Source of the DNA: Faucicola sp902506225
GTDB taxonomy: Bacteria > Pseudomonadota > Gammaproteobacteria > Pseudomonadales > Moraxellaceae
Assembly: GCA_902506225.1 (NCBI GenBank)
Contig: LR733345.1
Span: 62,001-126,000 of the forward strand
DNA: 64,000 nucleotides
Direction of reading: 5' to 3'
Positions within the stretch are counted from its first letter, which is position 1; every line of letters starts with the position of its first letter. This document shows, piece after piece, positions 42,423 through 51,854 of the stretch. A program made the position numbers and the translations under genes. A model generated the notes under the pieces. That model saw only the letters and a program-made list of their open reading frames with translations. It was not told the origin of the DNA and made no database searches.

Positions 42423-43838
42423 TTATTTGGCTACCACAAACTGTTCAATTTGCGCCCGCACCAAATTTGCATCGTTATCAAGCACAGTCACATACTGTGC
42501 CAAGCTTTCGATATTATCGGTATGTTTGGGACGGGGAATGTCAAGTTGACCGACAGCTTCGGTGATGGTCTCGGCAAATTTGGCTGGCAATGCGGTTTCG
42601 GCGCAGACAATGACCTCACCCTCTTTGCGTACTTCACGAGCCACTTTTATCCCATCAGCGGTATGCGGGTCAATTAGCTGGTTGTCTTCGGCATACACTT
42701 GTTTGATCGTGGCGATACGGTCGGCATGCGTTGATTTACCCGATGCAAAGCCATATTTGCCATTGATATTTGCCATCAAATCCGACATATCAAAGCCTTT
42801 ACCTACGTTGACATCCTGCCAAAGCGTATGGATTTTTTCGCCATTTTTCTCAGCGAGCAGGTACACAAAACGCTCAAAATTCGACGCTTTTGAAATATCC
42901 ATCGATGGACTTGATGTCACATAAGTCTTGTCAGCAGTACGGGGGCTATATTTGCCAGTAGTAAAAAAGTCGTGCAGAACGTCGTTTTCGTTGGTGGCAA
43001 CGATTAACCGCTCGATGGGTAATCCCATTTCACGGGCAATATGTCCCGCGCAGATATTACCAAAGTTACCCGATGGCACGCAGAAACTGACCTTTTGGCT
43101 GTTGTCGGTGGTGCTGGCAAAGTAACCTTTAAAATAGTAGACGATTTGCGCGAGGATACGACCCCAGTTAATGGAGTTGACAGTCCCAAGGCTGTATTTG
43201 GCTTTAAATTCGGCATCTTGCTGCAGGGCTTTTACGATGTCTTGGCAGTCATCAAACATACCTTTGATGGCGATGTTATGGATATTTTTGTCATCGAGGC
43301 TATACATTTGTGCGCGTTGGAATTCACTCATTTTGCCATGGGGTGACATCATGAACACTTCGATATTGTCTTTGCCGCGCAACGCATATTCAGCGGCCGA
43401 TCCTGTATCGCCTGATGTGGCGCCGATGATGGTCAGACGCTCATTTTTTTTCTTTAACACATATTCAAAAGCATTGCCCAAAAACTGCATGGCGATGTCT
43501 TTGAATGCCAATGTGGGACCGTTTGATAATTCGATGATTTTGATGCCATCTTTGAGTGTACGAACAGGGGTGATATCGGGATTGCCAAATGCCTGCACGG
43601 TGTAAGTTTTATCAATCAGTGTTTTTAAATCGTCTTTTGGGATATCGGTGGCAAATAATTGCATGATTTCAAAGGCAAGCTCAGGGTAGCTTAAAGTGCG
43701 CCATTGGGTGAGGGTTGCTTCATTAATCTGTGGGTATTCTTCAGGTAGCATTAAACCGCCATCTGGAGCAAGCCCCATCAGTAACACATCACTAAATTGC
43801 ATAGGGGCCGTTTTGCCACGGGTGCTGATATAGTTCAT
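42423..43838 (-). CDS. thrC: Threonine synthase
   Basis: A PLP enzyme that converts O-phosphohomoserine to threonine. At 471 residues from ATG 43838 it shows MNYISTRGKTAPMQFSDVLLMGLAPDGGLMLPE at the N terminus, the PLP lysine in GPTLAFKDIAMQFLG, ATSGDTGSAAEYALRG and CVPSGNFGNICAGHIAREMGLP for phosphate and cofactor binding. The longer class-II form fits the length. A four-residue longer read (43850) is possible. hom is not in the window. Confidence 0.95.
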   Translation of the reverse strand: MNYISTRGKTAPMQFSDVLLMGLAPDGGLMLPEEYPQINEATLTQWRTLSYPELAFEIMQLFATDIPKDDLKTLIDKTYTVQAFGNPDITPVRTLKDGIKIIELSNGPTLAFKDIAMQFLGNAFEYVLKKKNERLTIIGATSGDTGSAAEYALRGKDNIEVFMMSPHGKMSEFQRAQMYSLDDKNIHNIAIKGMFDDCQDIVKALQQDAEFKAKYSLGTVNSINWGRILAQIVYYFKGYFASTTDNSQKVSFCVPSGNFGNICAGHIAREMGLPIERLIVATNENDVLHDFFTTGKYSPRTADKTYVTSSPSMDISKASNFERFVYLLAEKNGEKIHTLWQDVNVGKGFDMSDLMANINGKYGFASGKSTHADRIATIKQVYAEDNQLIDPHTADGIKVAREVRKEGEVIVCAETALPAKFAETITEAVGQLDIPRPKHTDNIESLAQYVTVLDNDANLVRAQIEQFVVAK

Positions 43839-43906
43839 CTTTCCATCCATTTAATCAATTTGATGCAGTTTAGCATAAACCTTGCATTGCGATGAATGCC
43901 AATTTT

Positions 43907-45259
43907 TTAGCCACGTTTTTGCAGTAAGGCATAATAAAATCCATCGCCATCGTTTTGATGAAGCGGCAAGCATTGATAACCGATGTCCCGTTTGATTTGG
44001 TTGGATAAATTAAGGCTAAAATCCACGATTTGCGCCGCTTTGTGTGTGGCTAAAAACGCTTGTAGTTGGTTTTCATTCTCTGCTTTTAACATCGAGCAGG
44101 TGATGTAGAGTAGATAGCCGTTATCAGCTAAATTATGCCAACAGTTGGCTAAAATATTGGCTTGTAACGCGGCAGTTTGCCCCACATCTTGTTCGGTGCG
44201 TAGCAGTGCGATATCAGGATGGCGGCGAATTACACCCGTTGCGGTACAAGGTGCATCAAGCACTATCACATCAAATTGGGTATCGGCTTGAAACGTTGTA
44301 GCATCATCACATACTAATTGTACATTTTCTTGGTTTAACTGCAAACGCTCAAGGTTTTGGCTTACCCGTTGTAAACGTTTTCTATCGTTGTCCAAAGCGA
44401 TTACATGCGCAATATTTTGATGTTTCACGTGAAACGTTTTTGATTGATCAAGCTCCAATAAATGCGCCAGTTTACCCCCAGGCGCAGTACAAGCATCTAG
44501 TACCGTCAATGATTTATCCAAGGCGAGGCTTGCCAAAATATGTGCTGATAGCTGGGCATGTTTGTCTTGCACACTGACCCATCCTTCGGCAAATTTAGGC
44601 AAATCGGTGATTCTTATAGCGTCAGTGAGTTGAATGGTTTGCACCTCGTCAAAGCCAATGAACACTAGGGCAAACCCGATGCCTTGTTGGGTTAATATAT
44701 CGGCATAATCCTCTATACTACAAAATTTGCGATTGACGCGTAAGAATATGGGCGCAGGTTGGCGAAGTGCTTGTCCAAGCTCGGCATAGTATTCACCCCA
44801 ATCCTGTTTGAGCTGTTTAGCAAGCCAATTGGGTAGACTGTGGTTTTTCTCAATTTTTTTGGCAAATTTTGCTGGGTTTTTTTGCACCTTTCGTAGTATG
44901 GCATTGATAAGCCCAGCACCGTAACCTTTATCCAGTTGTTTGACTGCTTCGACTGTTTCACCAATCGCCGCGTAATCTGGCGTGTCCATATACAGCAGTT
45001 GGTACAGTCCGATATTGAGTGCTGCCCATACGCCTTTGTCAGTGACTTCATGCTCAATCAAGCTTTCACCAATACGAGCGAGTGCCCACCATTGACGCAG
45101 TGTGCCAAGCAATAATTCATGGGCAAAGCCTTTGTCTTTTTCGCTCACTTGGTTGAGTAGTGGGTCAAGCAAGCTAGCTAATGATTCGCCTTGTTGGATA
45201 CGCTCGAGGGTGGCGACAACTTTGGCGCGAGTGTTAAGCTGAGAATGTAATTGGGTCAT
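43907..45259 (-). CDS. rsmB: 16S rRNA (cytosine-967-C5)-methyltransferase
   Basis: A 450-residue m5C methyltransferase. The N-terminal NusB-like RNA-binding domain (LLNQVSEKDKGFAHELLLGTLRQWWAL) precedes the SAM domain: VLDACTAPGGKLAHLLEL, LVCDDATTF, DAPCTATGVIRRHPDI (motif IV Cys) and LLYITCSML (catalytic Cys). It lies 15 bases downstream of fmt on the same strand, the common fmt-rsmB pair. A parS-like palindrome lies in its coding region (44421-44436). Confidence 0.95.
   Translation of the reverse strand: MTQLHSQLNTRAKVVATLERIQQGESLASLLDPLLNQVSEKDKGFAHELLLGTLRQWWALARIGESLIEHEVTDKGVWAALNIGLYQLLYMDTPDYAAIGETVEAVKQLDKGYGAGLINAILRKVQKNPAKFAKKIEKNHSLPNWLAKQLKQDWGEYYAELGQALRQPAPIFLRVNRKFCSIEDYADILTQQGIGFALVFIGFDEVQTIQLTDAIRITDLPKFAEGWVSVQDKHAQLSAHILASLALDKSLTVLDACTAPGGKLAHLLELDQSKTFHVKHQNIAHVIALDNDRKRLQRVSQNLERLQLNQENVQLVCDDATTFQADTQFDVIVLDAPCTATGVIRRHPDIALLRTEQDVGQTAALQANILANCWHNLADNGYLLYITCSMLKAENENQLQAFLATHKAAQIVDFSLNLSNQIKRDIGYQCLPLHQNDGDGFYYALLQKRG
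44421..44436. promoter_or_regulatory. parS-like site within rsmB
   Basis: TGTTTCACGTGAAACG, one end-base off the perfect palindrome. Confidence 0.7.
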
Positions 45260-45274
45260 GATATGCCTAATTGG

Positions 45275-46291
45275 TTATGAGTGAAAAATATCACCATCGT
45301 TGAGTTTATCTCCATTGGCAATTTGCTCAGCGGTTAACGGCTTACCACCTGGCCACTGCATTTGGGTAATATTAATCAGATGTTGCACACCCTGATGTTG
45401 GTGGTTGGTCGCGTTTTTGCCACAGGCAACTAAAATTGCATTACGACCCACACTGACGACTTTACCTGCGGGTTCATGGGTTTGTTGGTCGAGTTTAATG
45501 GGGGCTGCTTCTATTATTTTGATACGCTGATTGGGGTCTTTATGTTCATCAAGATAGGTAAAGGTATTTAACGCACGAATTTGACGCTGAATACTGATAG
45601 CATCATTTTGCCAGTTAATTTCACCCTCTGCAGTGGTGATTTTCTCAGCATAATTAGCCAAAGCGTCGTCTTGTTTTTCGGCTTTTTGTTGATAGTTTTC
45701 TAAATCAGACAACACTGTGACAATGGCTTCACCGCCTAATTTGGCTAATTTATCATGCAATAGTTGGGTGGTATCTGTGTCAGTGATTGGGCACGCTATT
45801 TTATACAGCATATCGCCCGTATCGAGTCCCTGCGCCATTTGCATAATGGTAATGCCCGTGTTGTCATCACCTGCTAAAATCGCACGCTGAATGGGAGCCG
45901 CGCCGCGCCAGCGTGGCAATAATGAGCCATGAATATTGATGCAGCCAAATTTTGGGGTATGTAACACGCCAAGCGGTAAGATCAACCCATAAGCCGCCAC
46001 TATCATCACATCGGGTCGATAGTGTCTAAGTGTTTCACGTGAAACATTGCCATCGGCTGATTTTAAGCTAAAGCTTTCGGGTTGTTCCACCGCAATATTA
46101 TTTGCTAAGGCAAGGGCTTTCACGGGCGATGCGCTAATTTTTTGCCCACGACCAGATTTGCGGTCAGGTTGTGTATAGACTGCCACAATGTCAATATTAA
46201 GGGCTTTTTGGTGACTGATGAGTGCTTGTAAGGCGACTTTAGCAAATTCGGGCGTACCAGCAAATACGACTCTAAGCGGGGTTTGAGACAT
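45275..46291 (-). CDS. fmt: Methionyl-tRNA formyltransferase
   Basis: Formylates initiator Met-tRNA using 10-formyl-tetrahydrofolate. From ATG 46291 it has 338 residues. Core blocks: LRVVFAGTPEFAKVALQALI, SLLPRWRGAAPIQRAILAGDDNTGITIMQMAQGLDTGDML (the SLLPxxRG folate and catalytic Asp region) and the C-terminal OB-like tRNA-binding domain. It is slightly longer than E. coli Fmt (315) because of insertions in the linker and tail. It is first gene of the fmt-rsmB pair; def is not adjacent here. It carries a perfect parS at 46031. Confidence 0.95.
   Translation of the reverse strand: MSQTPLRVVFAGTPEFAKVALQALISHQKALNIDIVAVYTQPDRKSGRGQKISASPVKALALANNIAVEQPESFSLKSADGNVSRETLRHYRPDVMIVAAYGLILPLGVLHTPKFGCINIHGSLLPRWRGAAPIQRAILAGDDNTGITIMQMAQGLDTGDMLYKIACPITDTDTTQLLHDKLAKLGGEAIVTVLSDLENYQQKAEKQDDALANYAEKITTAEGEINWQNDAISIQRQIRALNTFTYLDEHKDPNQRIKIIEAAPIKLDQQTHEPAGKVVSVGRNAILVACGKNATNHQHQGVQHLINITQMQWPGGKPLTAEQIANGDKLNDGDIFHS
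46031..46046. promoter_or_regulatory. parS site within fmt
   Basis: TGTTTCACGTGAAACA, perfect 16-base palindrome inside coding sequence. Confidence 0.85.
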
Positions 46292-46427
46292 GATAAATTT
46301 CATCTTAAGTACAATAAATTTCTGCTATTATAATATGAATTGGCACAATACTTAAATCTAGCATTGTGATGATGGGTTTTTTTCTTTTACCTTCATTGAC
46401 CGTTTTCTTTATTGGGTATATCACGCT

Positions 46428-49250
46428 GTGTCAAACCAGTTTTCTCTCTACAATCGCCCAGCAGCTCGGCGACTCATCATAACCTTAGTGGCTATCGAGC
46501 TGATACTAATAGTGGCAGGTTATGGACTGCTATGGTTTTATGCATTGCAGCAGCAACAGCAGCTTGGCAAAAGCTACCTCATTGAACTGGTTGATAAACT
46601 CAATCATAAAATTACCCACGGTGAGCACGATTGGAGTCAGGTTAATTTAGACCAACATGAAGTGATTGAAAATTATCAGTTGATTGTCTTTGAGCCCACG
46701 GGTGATACTACCGTTGTCAAAAACGACCATAATGATTTCTCTGACGCCCTACCCAATTGGACGCTATCTGCCAAACAAAGCAATAAAATATTTTATGATG
46801 CTCGTGGCTTTGAAGTTTGGCAGAATCTGGCAGCGGGTTACCGCTTATACGTTAAAGTACAATATTTCCCGTTTTGGCGTAATTTTGCCAACCCTATCTA
46901 TTTGCTGCCGCTGCTACTAGGGCTTTGCCTATTTTTATATGTGATGATTCAGCTACGAAAGAGTTACGAGGTTTGGTATAAATTTCTCGATTATGCCCAA
47001 AATTTGCAATTGCAAATTAGTGAAGGTTATCAGCCTGCCAAGCTTCATGAGTTTCGTAACCACCCTGAACCGCTCTATTTGGCTCAGCTGTTTAACCGAT
47101 ATGCTTATAAGATGGGTCAATATTATGATAAGGTTCGCGAGTTAACTTATCGACAAAATATTTTGATCGATACTTCACCAATTTTGCTATTTATCATGAG
47201 CAGAAATGGTCGGATTGTGTATTTTAACCATAAATTTTCGCAAGTGTTTTATACCCCGTTTCAGCAGGGGTCGATGTATATTCTTAGTGACTTTATCACC
47301 GGTGCCAATAAAACCACGCAGCAGCTACTAAGTTCGCTCGAGAATATTCAGACTTATGCGACTTTACCCGTGACCAATCTACAGCGAAATCTGTATTTTG
47401 ATTTACGCATTACCCCGTATTATAACCGTTTTGGTCAATTACAAGGTTATAGCTGTGGCTTAGAAGATACCACCGATTATCACGATAAACTGCAAAAAGC
47501 GTGGGTCGAAGATAAATTTACTACTGATAAATTAACCAGTTTTAATAAAATGTGGGCGGTAGTGGGGCATGAATTGCGTACCCCACTGAGTGGTCTAGTC
47601 GGCATGATAGATTTACTTGCTGAAGATAAAGCGCAGTTTAATAGCGAGCAACAAGAAACCATCGCAACCTTGCAACAATCTAGCCAGACCATGATTCAAC
47701 TGCTCAATGATATGCTGGATGTTGCCAAATTAGACGCAGGCAAGCTACAAACCAATGTCACGTCTATTGATCTCTTGAAGTTACTGCGCCAAACCACTGA
47801 ACTGATGCTTGGTAATGCCCGACGTCAAAAAATTAGTCTGTATATTTTTGTGGATCCCCTTACCCCACGTTTCATTGATTGTGATGAAGGTAAATTACGC
47901 CAAATTATTTTAAACTTATTGACCAATGCGGTGAAATTCACCCGAGAGGGCTACGTGGCTATCACGGTTGATAAAACCGATAGCCATCACCCATTAATCA
48001 AGGCTAAAACCAGCCAAAATATCACTGTCAGCAAAGCTTGGTTAAAAATATCAGTAAAAGATACCGGCTTAGGCATTACAGAAAAAGACCAACAAAAATT
48101 ATTTTCCTACTTTGAACAAGCCAATGATTCCATTAGTCGGCAGTTTGGCGGTACAGGGCTGGGTTTAGCTATTTCAAATAGTTTTTCACATTTGTTGGGC
48201 GGGTTTATTCATTTAGAAAGTCAATTTGGTCAAGGGAGTGAATTCCAACTATTTCTACCGATTCCAAAGTTTAGTCTGCAGTCTGCTTACCAATATAAAA
48301 CTGGTAATTTAAGGGTAACACTGATTATTATCTCGCCATTTTCTATCTTTGAGCGAGTGAATAAAGTGCTAAATTATGTGGAATTATCGCACCATATCTT
48401 TACAGCTATGGATGAAGCCGTTATCGATACGATTAATAACCTTGATTTGCAAGGCTTGATGCCGGTCTTTGTGATTGATGATGTAGCACTCAAAGCCAAT
48501 AACCATTTATTAGATCATATTCATTTTTATGCTGATGCGATTAAAATTATTTTAAGTATGGAATCACCCAAAACTTTGCCACCCGAATACCAATTACAAT
48601 TCGATGGGTATTTGCAAAAACCTGCTTCTTTAAGCCACTTGATTGCGGAGGTGAATCATCTATATGAGTTAAAAATCAGAAAAGAAAAAATCAACACCCA
48701 TCTGCCCGTACAACTGGCATTTAAGCAATTTTTGCAGCAGCATCCTAACCTCTCTCATTCTAGCGTTAGCGTAGCATCGGCACCACCACCCGTTAATAAC
48801 TATAATGTATTATTGGATACACCAATTCAATTGTTTGATAATGGGCAAACAAGTGTTGATAGCACAACCGATGCGCATCACTCTGGTCAAAAATTGATAT
48901 TAATAGCAGAAGATAACCCCGTTAACCAAAAAATTGCCAAAAAACATTTGGAAACTTTGGGTTATCGCTATCTTGTAGCCGATGATGGCGAGCAAGCGAT
49001 TAAGTTACTCAGTGAAAATCGTCAGCGAATCGGACTTGTGTTGATGGACTGTCGCATGCCAATCTTAGATGGTATTGAAGCGACACGTATTATTCGTCTC
49101 AATAAAGATAGTGTGCCTATTGTTGCCTTAACCGCCAACGATTCTGATGATGATAGAAATATCTGTTTAGAAGCGGGCATGGACAGTTTTTTGACCAAAC
49201 CTATCAATAAGCAAAAACTCATTGAAGCCATCAATCATTACATGGTCTGA
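46428..49250 (+). CDS. Hybrid sensor histidine kinase/response regulator (BarA/GacS-like layout)
   Basis: A 940-residue inner-membrane hybrid kinase starting at GTG 46428. Two transmembrane helices (about 16-39 and 156-175) enclose a ~115-residue periplasmic sensor. A PAS-like domain (about 240-350) precedes HisKA with phospho-acceptor His381 in VVGHELRTPLSGL. The ATPase has N box LLTNAVKFTREG and G boxes DTGLGI and GGTGLGLAI. A pseudo-receiver-like stretch follows (about 630-760). The C-terminal receiver carries Asp874 in LMDCRMPILDG. No Hpt domain is present, so phosphotransfer needs a separate Hpt protein. The ligand and partner regulator are unknown. Confidence 0.88.
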   Translation: MSNQFSLYNRPAARRLIITLVAIELILIVAGYGLLWFYALQQQQQLGKSYLIELVDKLNHKITHGEHDWSQVNLDQHEVIENYQLIVFEPTGDTTVVKNDHNDFSDALPNWTLSAKQSNKIFYDARGFEVWQNLAAGYRLYVKVQYFPFWRNFANPIYLLPLLLGLCLFLYVMIQLRKSYEVWYKFLDYAQNLQLQISEGYQPAKLHEFRNHPEPLYLAQLFNRYAYKMGQYYDKVRELTYRQNILIDTSPILLFIMSRNGRIVYFNHKFSQVFYTPFQQGSMYILSDFITGANKTTQQLLSSLENIQTYATLPVTNLQRNLYFDLRITPYYNRFGQLQGYSCGLEDTTDYHDKLQKAWVEDKFTTDKLTSFNKMWAVVGHELRTPLSGLVGMIDLLAEDKAQFNSEQQETIATLQQSSQTMIQLLNDMLDVAKLDAGKLQTNVTSIDLLKLLRQTTELMLGNARRQKISLYIFVDPLTPRFIDCDEGKLRQIILNLLTNAVKFTREGYVAITVDKTDSHHPLIKAKTSQNITVSKAWLKISVKDTGLGITEKDQQKLFSYFEQANDSISRQFGGTGLGLAISNSFSHLLGGFIHLESQFGQGSEFQLFLPIPKFSLQSAYQYKTGNLRVTLIIISPFSIFERVNKVLNYVELSHHIFTAMDEAVIDTINNLDLQGLMPVFVIDDVALKANNHLLDHIHFYADAIKIILSMESPKTLPPEYQLQFDGYLQKPASLSHLIAEVNHLYELKIRKEKINTHLPVQLAFKQFLQQHPNLSHSSVSVASAPPPVNNYNVLLDTPIQLFDNGQTSVDSTTDAHHSGQKLILIAEDNPVNQKIAKKHLETLGYRYLVADDGEQAIKLLSENRQRIGLVLMDCRMPILDGIEATRIIRLNKDSVPIVALTANDSDDDRNICLEAGMDSFLTKPINKQKLIEAINHYMV

Positions 49251-49256
49251 GACAAT

Positions 49257-49289
49257 AAAAAAAGACCAAATTAACTTGGTCTTTTTTTG
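49257..49289. terminator. Bidirectional terminator of the hybrid kinase and CAP lipoprotein genes
   Basis: AAAGACCAA (49261-49269) and TTGGTCTTT (49276-49284) form a perfect stem flanked by A7 and T7. Confidence 0.88.
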
Positions 49290-49306
49290 TTTGAAGTCAA
49301 ATATTA

Positions 49307-50401
49307 TTAGAGTCGAGTTTTAAAAGTAAATTGATTGGTGGTTTTTTGTCCATCATTATAAACTAGTTGGTAACTAACTTGATAGCTAGTATTGGGTTTA
49401 AGCGGTAAATCTGGGATGAAGATGACTTCATTTTTACTTAATAGTTTATTTGGGTCAGAGAGGCTTGTGAGCGTATGTATCATGCCTATCGAAGTACCAT
49501 TTTGCGTTATTGTGGCTGTCGCCTCGGCGATAGTTTTATCAAAAGGTGCTAAAACATATATAGGTTGTCCAGTGGGCTGGTCTTTTAAATTTCGGGTTGT
49601 ACCAAATGGATTTGGGGTTTCATCTGTGAGCTCATAGCCAGTAGTGACCCCATCACAAGGGAAATTTAGTAGCTTGGTATTTTCTATATATTTTTGGCTA
49701 GAAGGTAACGCAGATACGATTTCCAATAGACTTGTATGATTAATTTCATTATTGGCGGTCCATTTGACTAATTGATAGCTTAATCCTACCTCAGTAAATT
49801 GCGGATAAACTAAACTGCGCAGGTGATAAGGGGCAGCAAATAAATTATATAACATGGCTTCGACTGTGGCAGTGTCATTTACCGTATAACTACTATTGTT
49901 AGTGGAGAAGTTTGATAACGAAATATTCTCACCTTGCGCTTGATAATCGTAATAAGTACTAACGGCATTTTTACCCAAGGTAGAGGGTTTTAGTCTAGTG
50001 GCTAAATCAATACCTGAATAATAGGGGTTGGTAATCCCTGTGTCTAATAAACCCGTTTCAGCTTGCTCTTCGTGACTTGCAAATGGCTGTTTATTTGTTT
50101 CAGTTACCGATGCCATATAGTTGGCATGATTCATTGCGGTACGGTTAAGATTCTGATTGGCTGTTAGACTACCAAAGCCACACTGACTGCGATTTTCATT
50201 CAATAACTTTATCGCAGCCAATTCTACTGTGCTATTAGTAGTGGATGTAGGAATAGGGGCTGGCGAAGTAGGTGATGATGGGGTTGATGAACTATCACTG
50301 TTACCGCTTTCCTCTCCGCCACCACAAGCGGTTAATAAAGTCGCTAACAGTGTTAACATAATAGCACGATTGAAAAAATTATTTGATAGTAGCGTGTCCA
50401 T
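49307..50401 (-). CDS. CAP (SCP/PR1)-domain lipoprotein
   Basis: A 364-residue exported protein with a lipoprotein signal (LTLLATLLTAC, lipid Cys26). A serine/proline/threonine linker (SDSSSTPSSPTSPAPIPTSTTNS) follows. The CAP domain spans about residues 60-235: LLNENRSQCGFGSLTANQNLNRTAMNHANYMAS, then SHEEQ and ENISLSN. A C-terminal Ig-like domain ends in LPLKPNTSYQVSYQLVYNDGQKTTNQFTFKT. Bacterial CAP proteins are thought to bind surface or wall ligands; this one's role is unknown. It is likely tethered to the outer membrane. Confidence 0.85.
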   Translation of the reverse strand: MDTLLSNNFFNRAIMLTLLATLLTACGGGEESGNSDSSSTPSSPTSPAPIPTSTTNSTVELAAIKLLNENRSQCGFGSLTANQNLNRTAMNHANYMASVTETNKQPFASHEEQAETGLLDTGITNPYYSGIDLATRLKPSTLGKNAVSTYYDYQAQGENISLSNFSTNNSSYTVNDTATVEAMLYNLFAAPYHLRSLVYPQFTEVGLSYQLVKWTANNEINHTSLLEIVSALPSSQKYIENTKLLNFPCDGVTTGYELTDETPNPFGTTRNLKDQPTGQPIYVLAPFDKTIAEATATITQNGTSIGMIHTLTSLSDPNKLLSKNEVIFIPDLPLKPNTSYQVSYQLVYNDGQKTTNQFTFKTRL

Positions 50402-50719
50402 CTAAACTCCCTGTAACCTTAACCTCATGTTTCAATATGTATCATTACAGATTGATTTGATTGAGTTATTGTTACACTTTTTTCGAAGAAAAAGAAGTTC
50501 AATCTTTCACCATACTCAAAAATTTTCGTCAATTGCTGATAAATTTATGCTTTGCAACTAGCTATTTGTTATTTTTAACTACCAATGTCATTTAGCCACC
50601 AATATCCTTTAATGGGCGACCTTTGTAACCGTTACAGTAAGCACATCCTGTTTACCGTCCAAAATCGCAATTTTAACGATTTTTGCTCAGCTAAAGGTTT
50701 AGTAGGGATATTATTGGTG
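50402..50719. other. Intergenic gap, 318 bases
   Basis: AT-rich gap between the start of the CAP lipoprotein gene and the end of ribE, both on the minus strand. It must hold the lipoprotein promoter. I see no tRNA, riboswitch or clear terminator. Confidence 0.4.
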
Positions 50720-51388
50720 TTATTTGCTAAATCCATTTTGTTGTAGGAAGCTTAAGGTAATGCCTTCATGGTTAGAATTTGACATGTTGTCTGGTGCTGA
50801 CACAAGAAGCTTTTCTAAATATCTGGCTACCACATCCACCTCAATGTTAACTTTTGTTGCCACTTTCCAATGTCTGGCTATGTTGGTAACCTGCGCTGTA
50901 TGCGGGATGATATTTAAACTAATCACATTACCTTCCACCAAATTACTGGTCAGGCTAATACCATCGACTGTTACAGAACCCTTGGTAGCGACATATTTGG
51001 TAAACTCGCTTGGAATCTCAATCTCTATGTAAATCGAGCGCGAATCATTTTTTATAAGTTTAACCGTACCCGTGGTATCAACATGACCGCTGACAATGTG
51101 TCCGCCAAATCGTGTGGTAGGCAACATGGCTTTTTCAAGGTTTAATACATCGCCAACTTGCCATTGTTGCATCGCTGTTTTATTTAGTGTTTCACGTGAA
51201 ACATCAACGGCGTACCAGTCTTTACCTTGTCCTACAACAGTGAGACAAATCCCGTTACTTGCAATCGAGTCACCCAATTTGACATCAGCAAAGTCCAAAT
51301 AGTCAGATTGAACTTTTAAGCGTACATCACCTTGTGTTGGCGTAATCGCAACGATTTTTCCAGTGGCTTCAATAATACCTGTGAACAT
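50720..51388 (-). CDS. ribE: Riboflavin synthase alpha subunit
   Basis: Converts two 6,7-dimethyl-8-ribityllumazine molecules to riboflavin. At 222 residues it shows the tandem barrel repeats: MFTGIIEATGKIVAI, DSIASNGICLTVV and SRETLNKTAM in the first half, then GGHIVSGHVDTTGTV, KGSVTVDGISLTSN and IPHTAQVTNI in the second. The gene ends with a short polar tail. It is separated from ribD by a regulatory-looking 466-base gap, and a perfect parS (51188-51203) lies inside it. Confidence 0.95.
   Translation of the reverse strand: MFTGIIEATGKIVAITPTQGDVRLKVQSDYLDFADVKLGDSIASNGICLTVVGQGKDWYAVDVSRETLNKTAMQQWQVGDVLNLEKAMLPTTRFGGHIVSGHVDTTGTVKLIKNDSRSIYIEIEIPSEFTKYVATKGSVTVDGISLTSNLVEGNVISLNIIPHTAQVTNIARHWKVATKVNIEVDVVARYLEKLLVSAPDNMSNSNHEGITLSFLQQNGFSK
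51188..51203. promoter_or_regulatory. parS site within ribE
   Basis: TGTTTCACGTGAAACA, perfect 16-base palindrome in coding sequence. Confidence 0.85.
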
Positions 51389-51644
51389 TGTTTATCCTAG
51401 TTATTTATGATATCAATGCATTTTAATGTACTTTTACAACTATCACAAACATAAAATATTATTTAGAATAATTAAATTATAATTAGTGAGCAACTCTAAT
51501 TTAAATCGAGCATCAAGCGTTCAAAAAATTAAAATGATAGAGGTAGCCTTTGGTGGATAACTTACTATCATAGACTACTCATGATCTTGTTTATCTACTT
51601 ATCCACTGGTCATAATTGCGATAGGTAATGAGTGTTTTTTGCGA

Positions 51645-51660
51645 TGTTTCATGTGGAACA
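51645..51660. promoter_or_regulatory. parS-like site (CATGTG core)
   Basis: TGTTTCATGTGGAACA; the core CACGTG is changed to CATGTG. Confidence 0.55.
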
Positions 51661-51703
51661 ACGCTTATAGTCTAGTATCACGGTAAAATTTAACTTTGGC
51701 CAT

Positions 51704-51719
51704 TGTTTCATGTGAAACA
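51704..51719. promoter_or_regulatory. parS-like site (CATGTG core)
   Basis: TGTTTCATGTGAAACA, one base from the perfect palindrome. It abuts the perfect DnaA box at 51721. Confidence 0.6.
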
Positions 51720-51854
51720 CTTATCCACAAAAGAAATGCTGGTTTTAACGTAGTTATTAAATTTAGCTAACACTGTGGATAAGTTTTAAAAAGCAAAGAA
51801 TATATCAGGTTAACTGGTTTTTTGCGCAAGATTTATTTAGTCCATTATGTGGAT

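Larger units (their letters stand above)
51389..51854. other. ribE-ribD intergenic region with DnaA boxes and parS-like sites
   Basis: 466 AT-rich bases with no gene. DnaA-box sequences: TTATCCACA (51721-51729, perfect), TGTGGATAA (51774-51782, perfect on the minus strand), TTATCCACT (51599-51607), TTATCTACT (51591-51599), GGTGGATAA (51552-51560) and TGTGGATTT (51848-51856). Two parS-like sites lie inside and a third just beyond, in the end of ribD. The promoter of ribE must also be here. It may be an accessory DnaA-binding or origin-linked site. Confidence 0.55.
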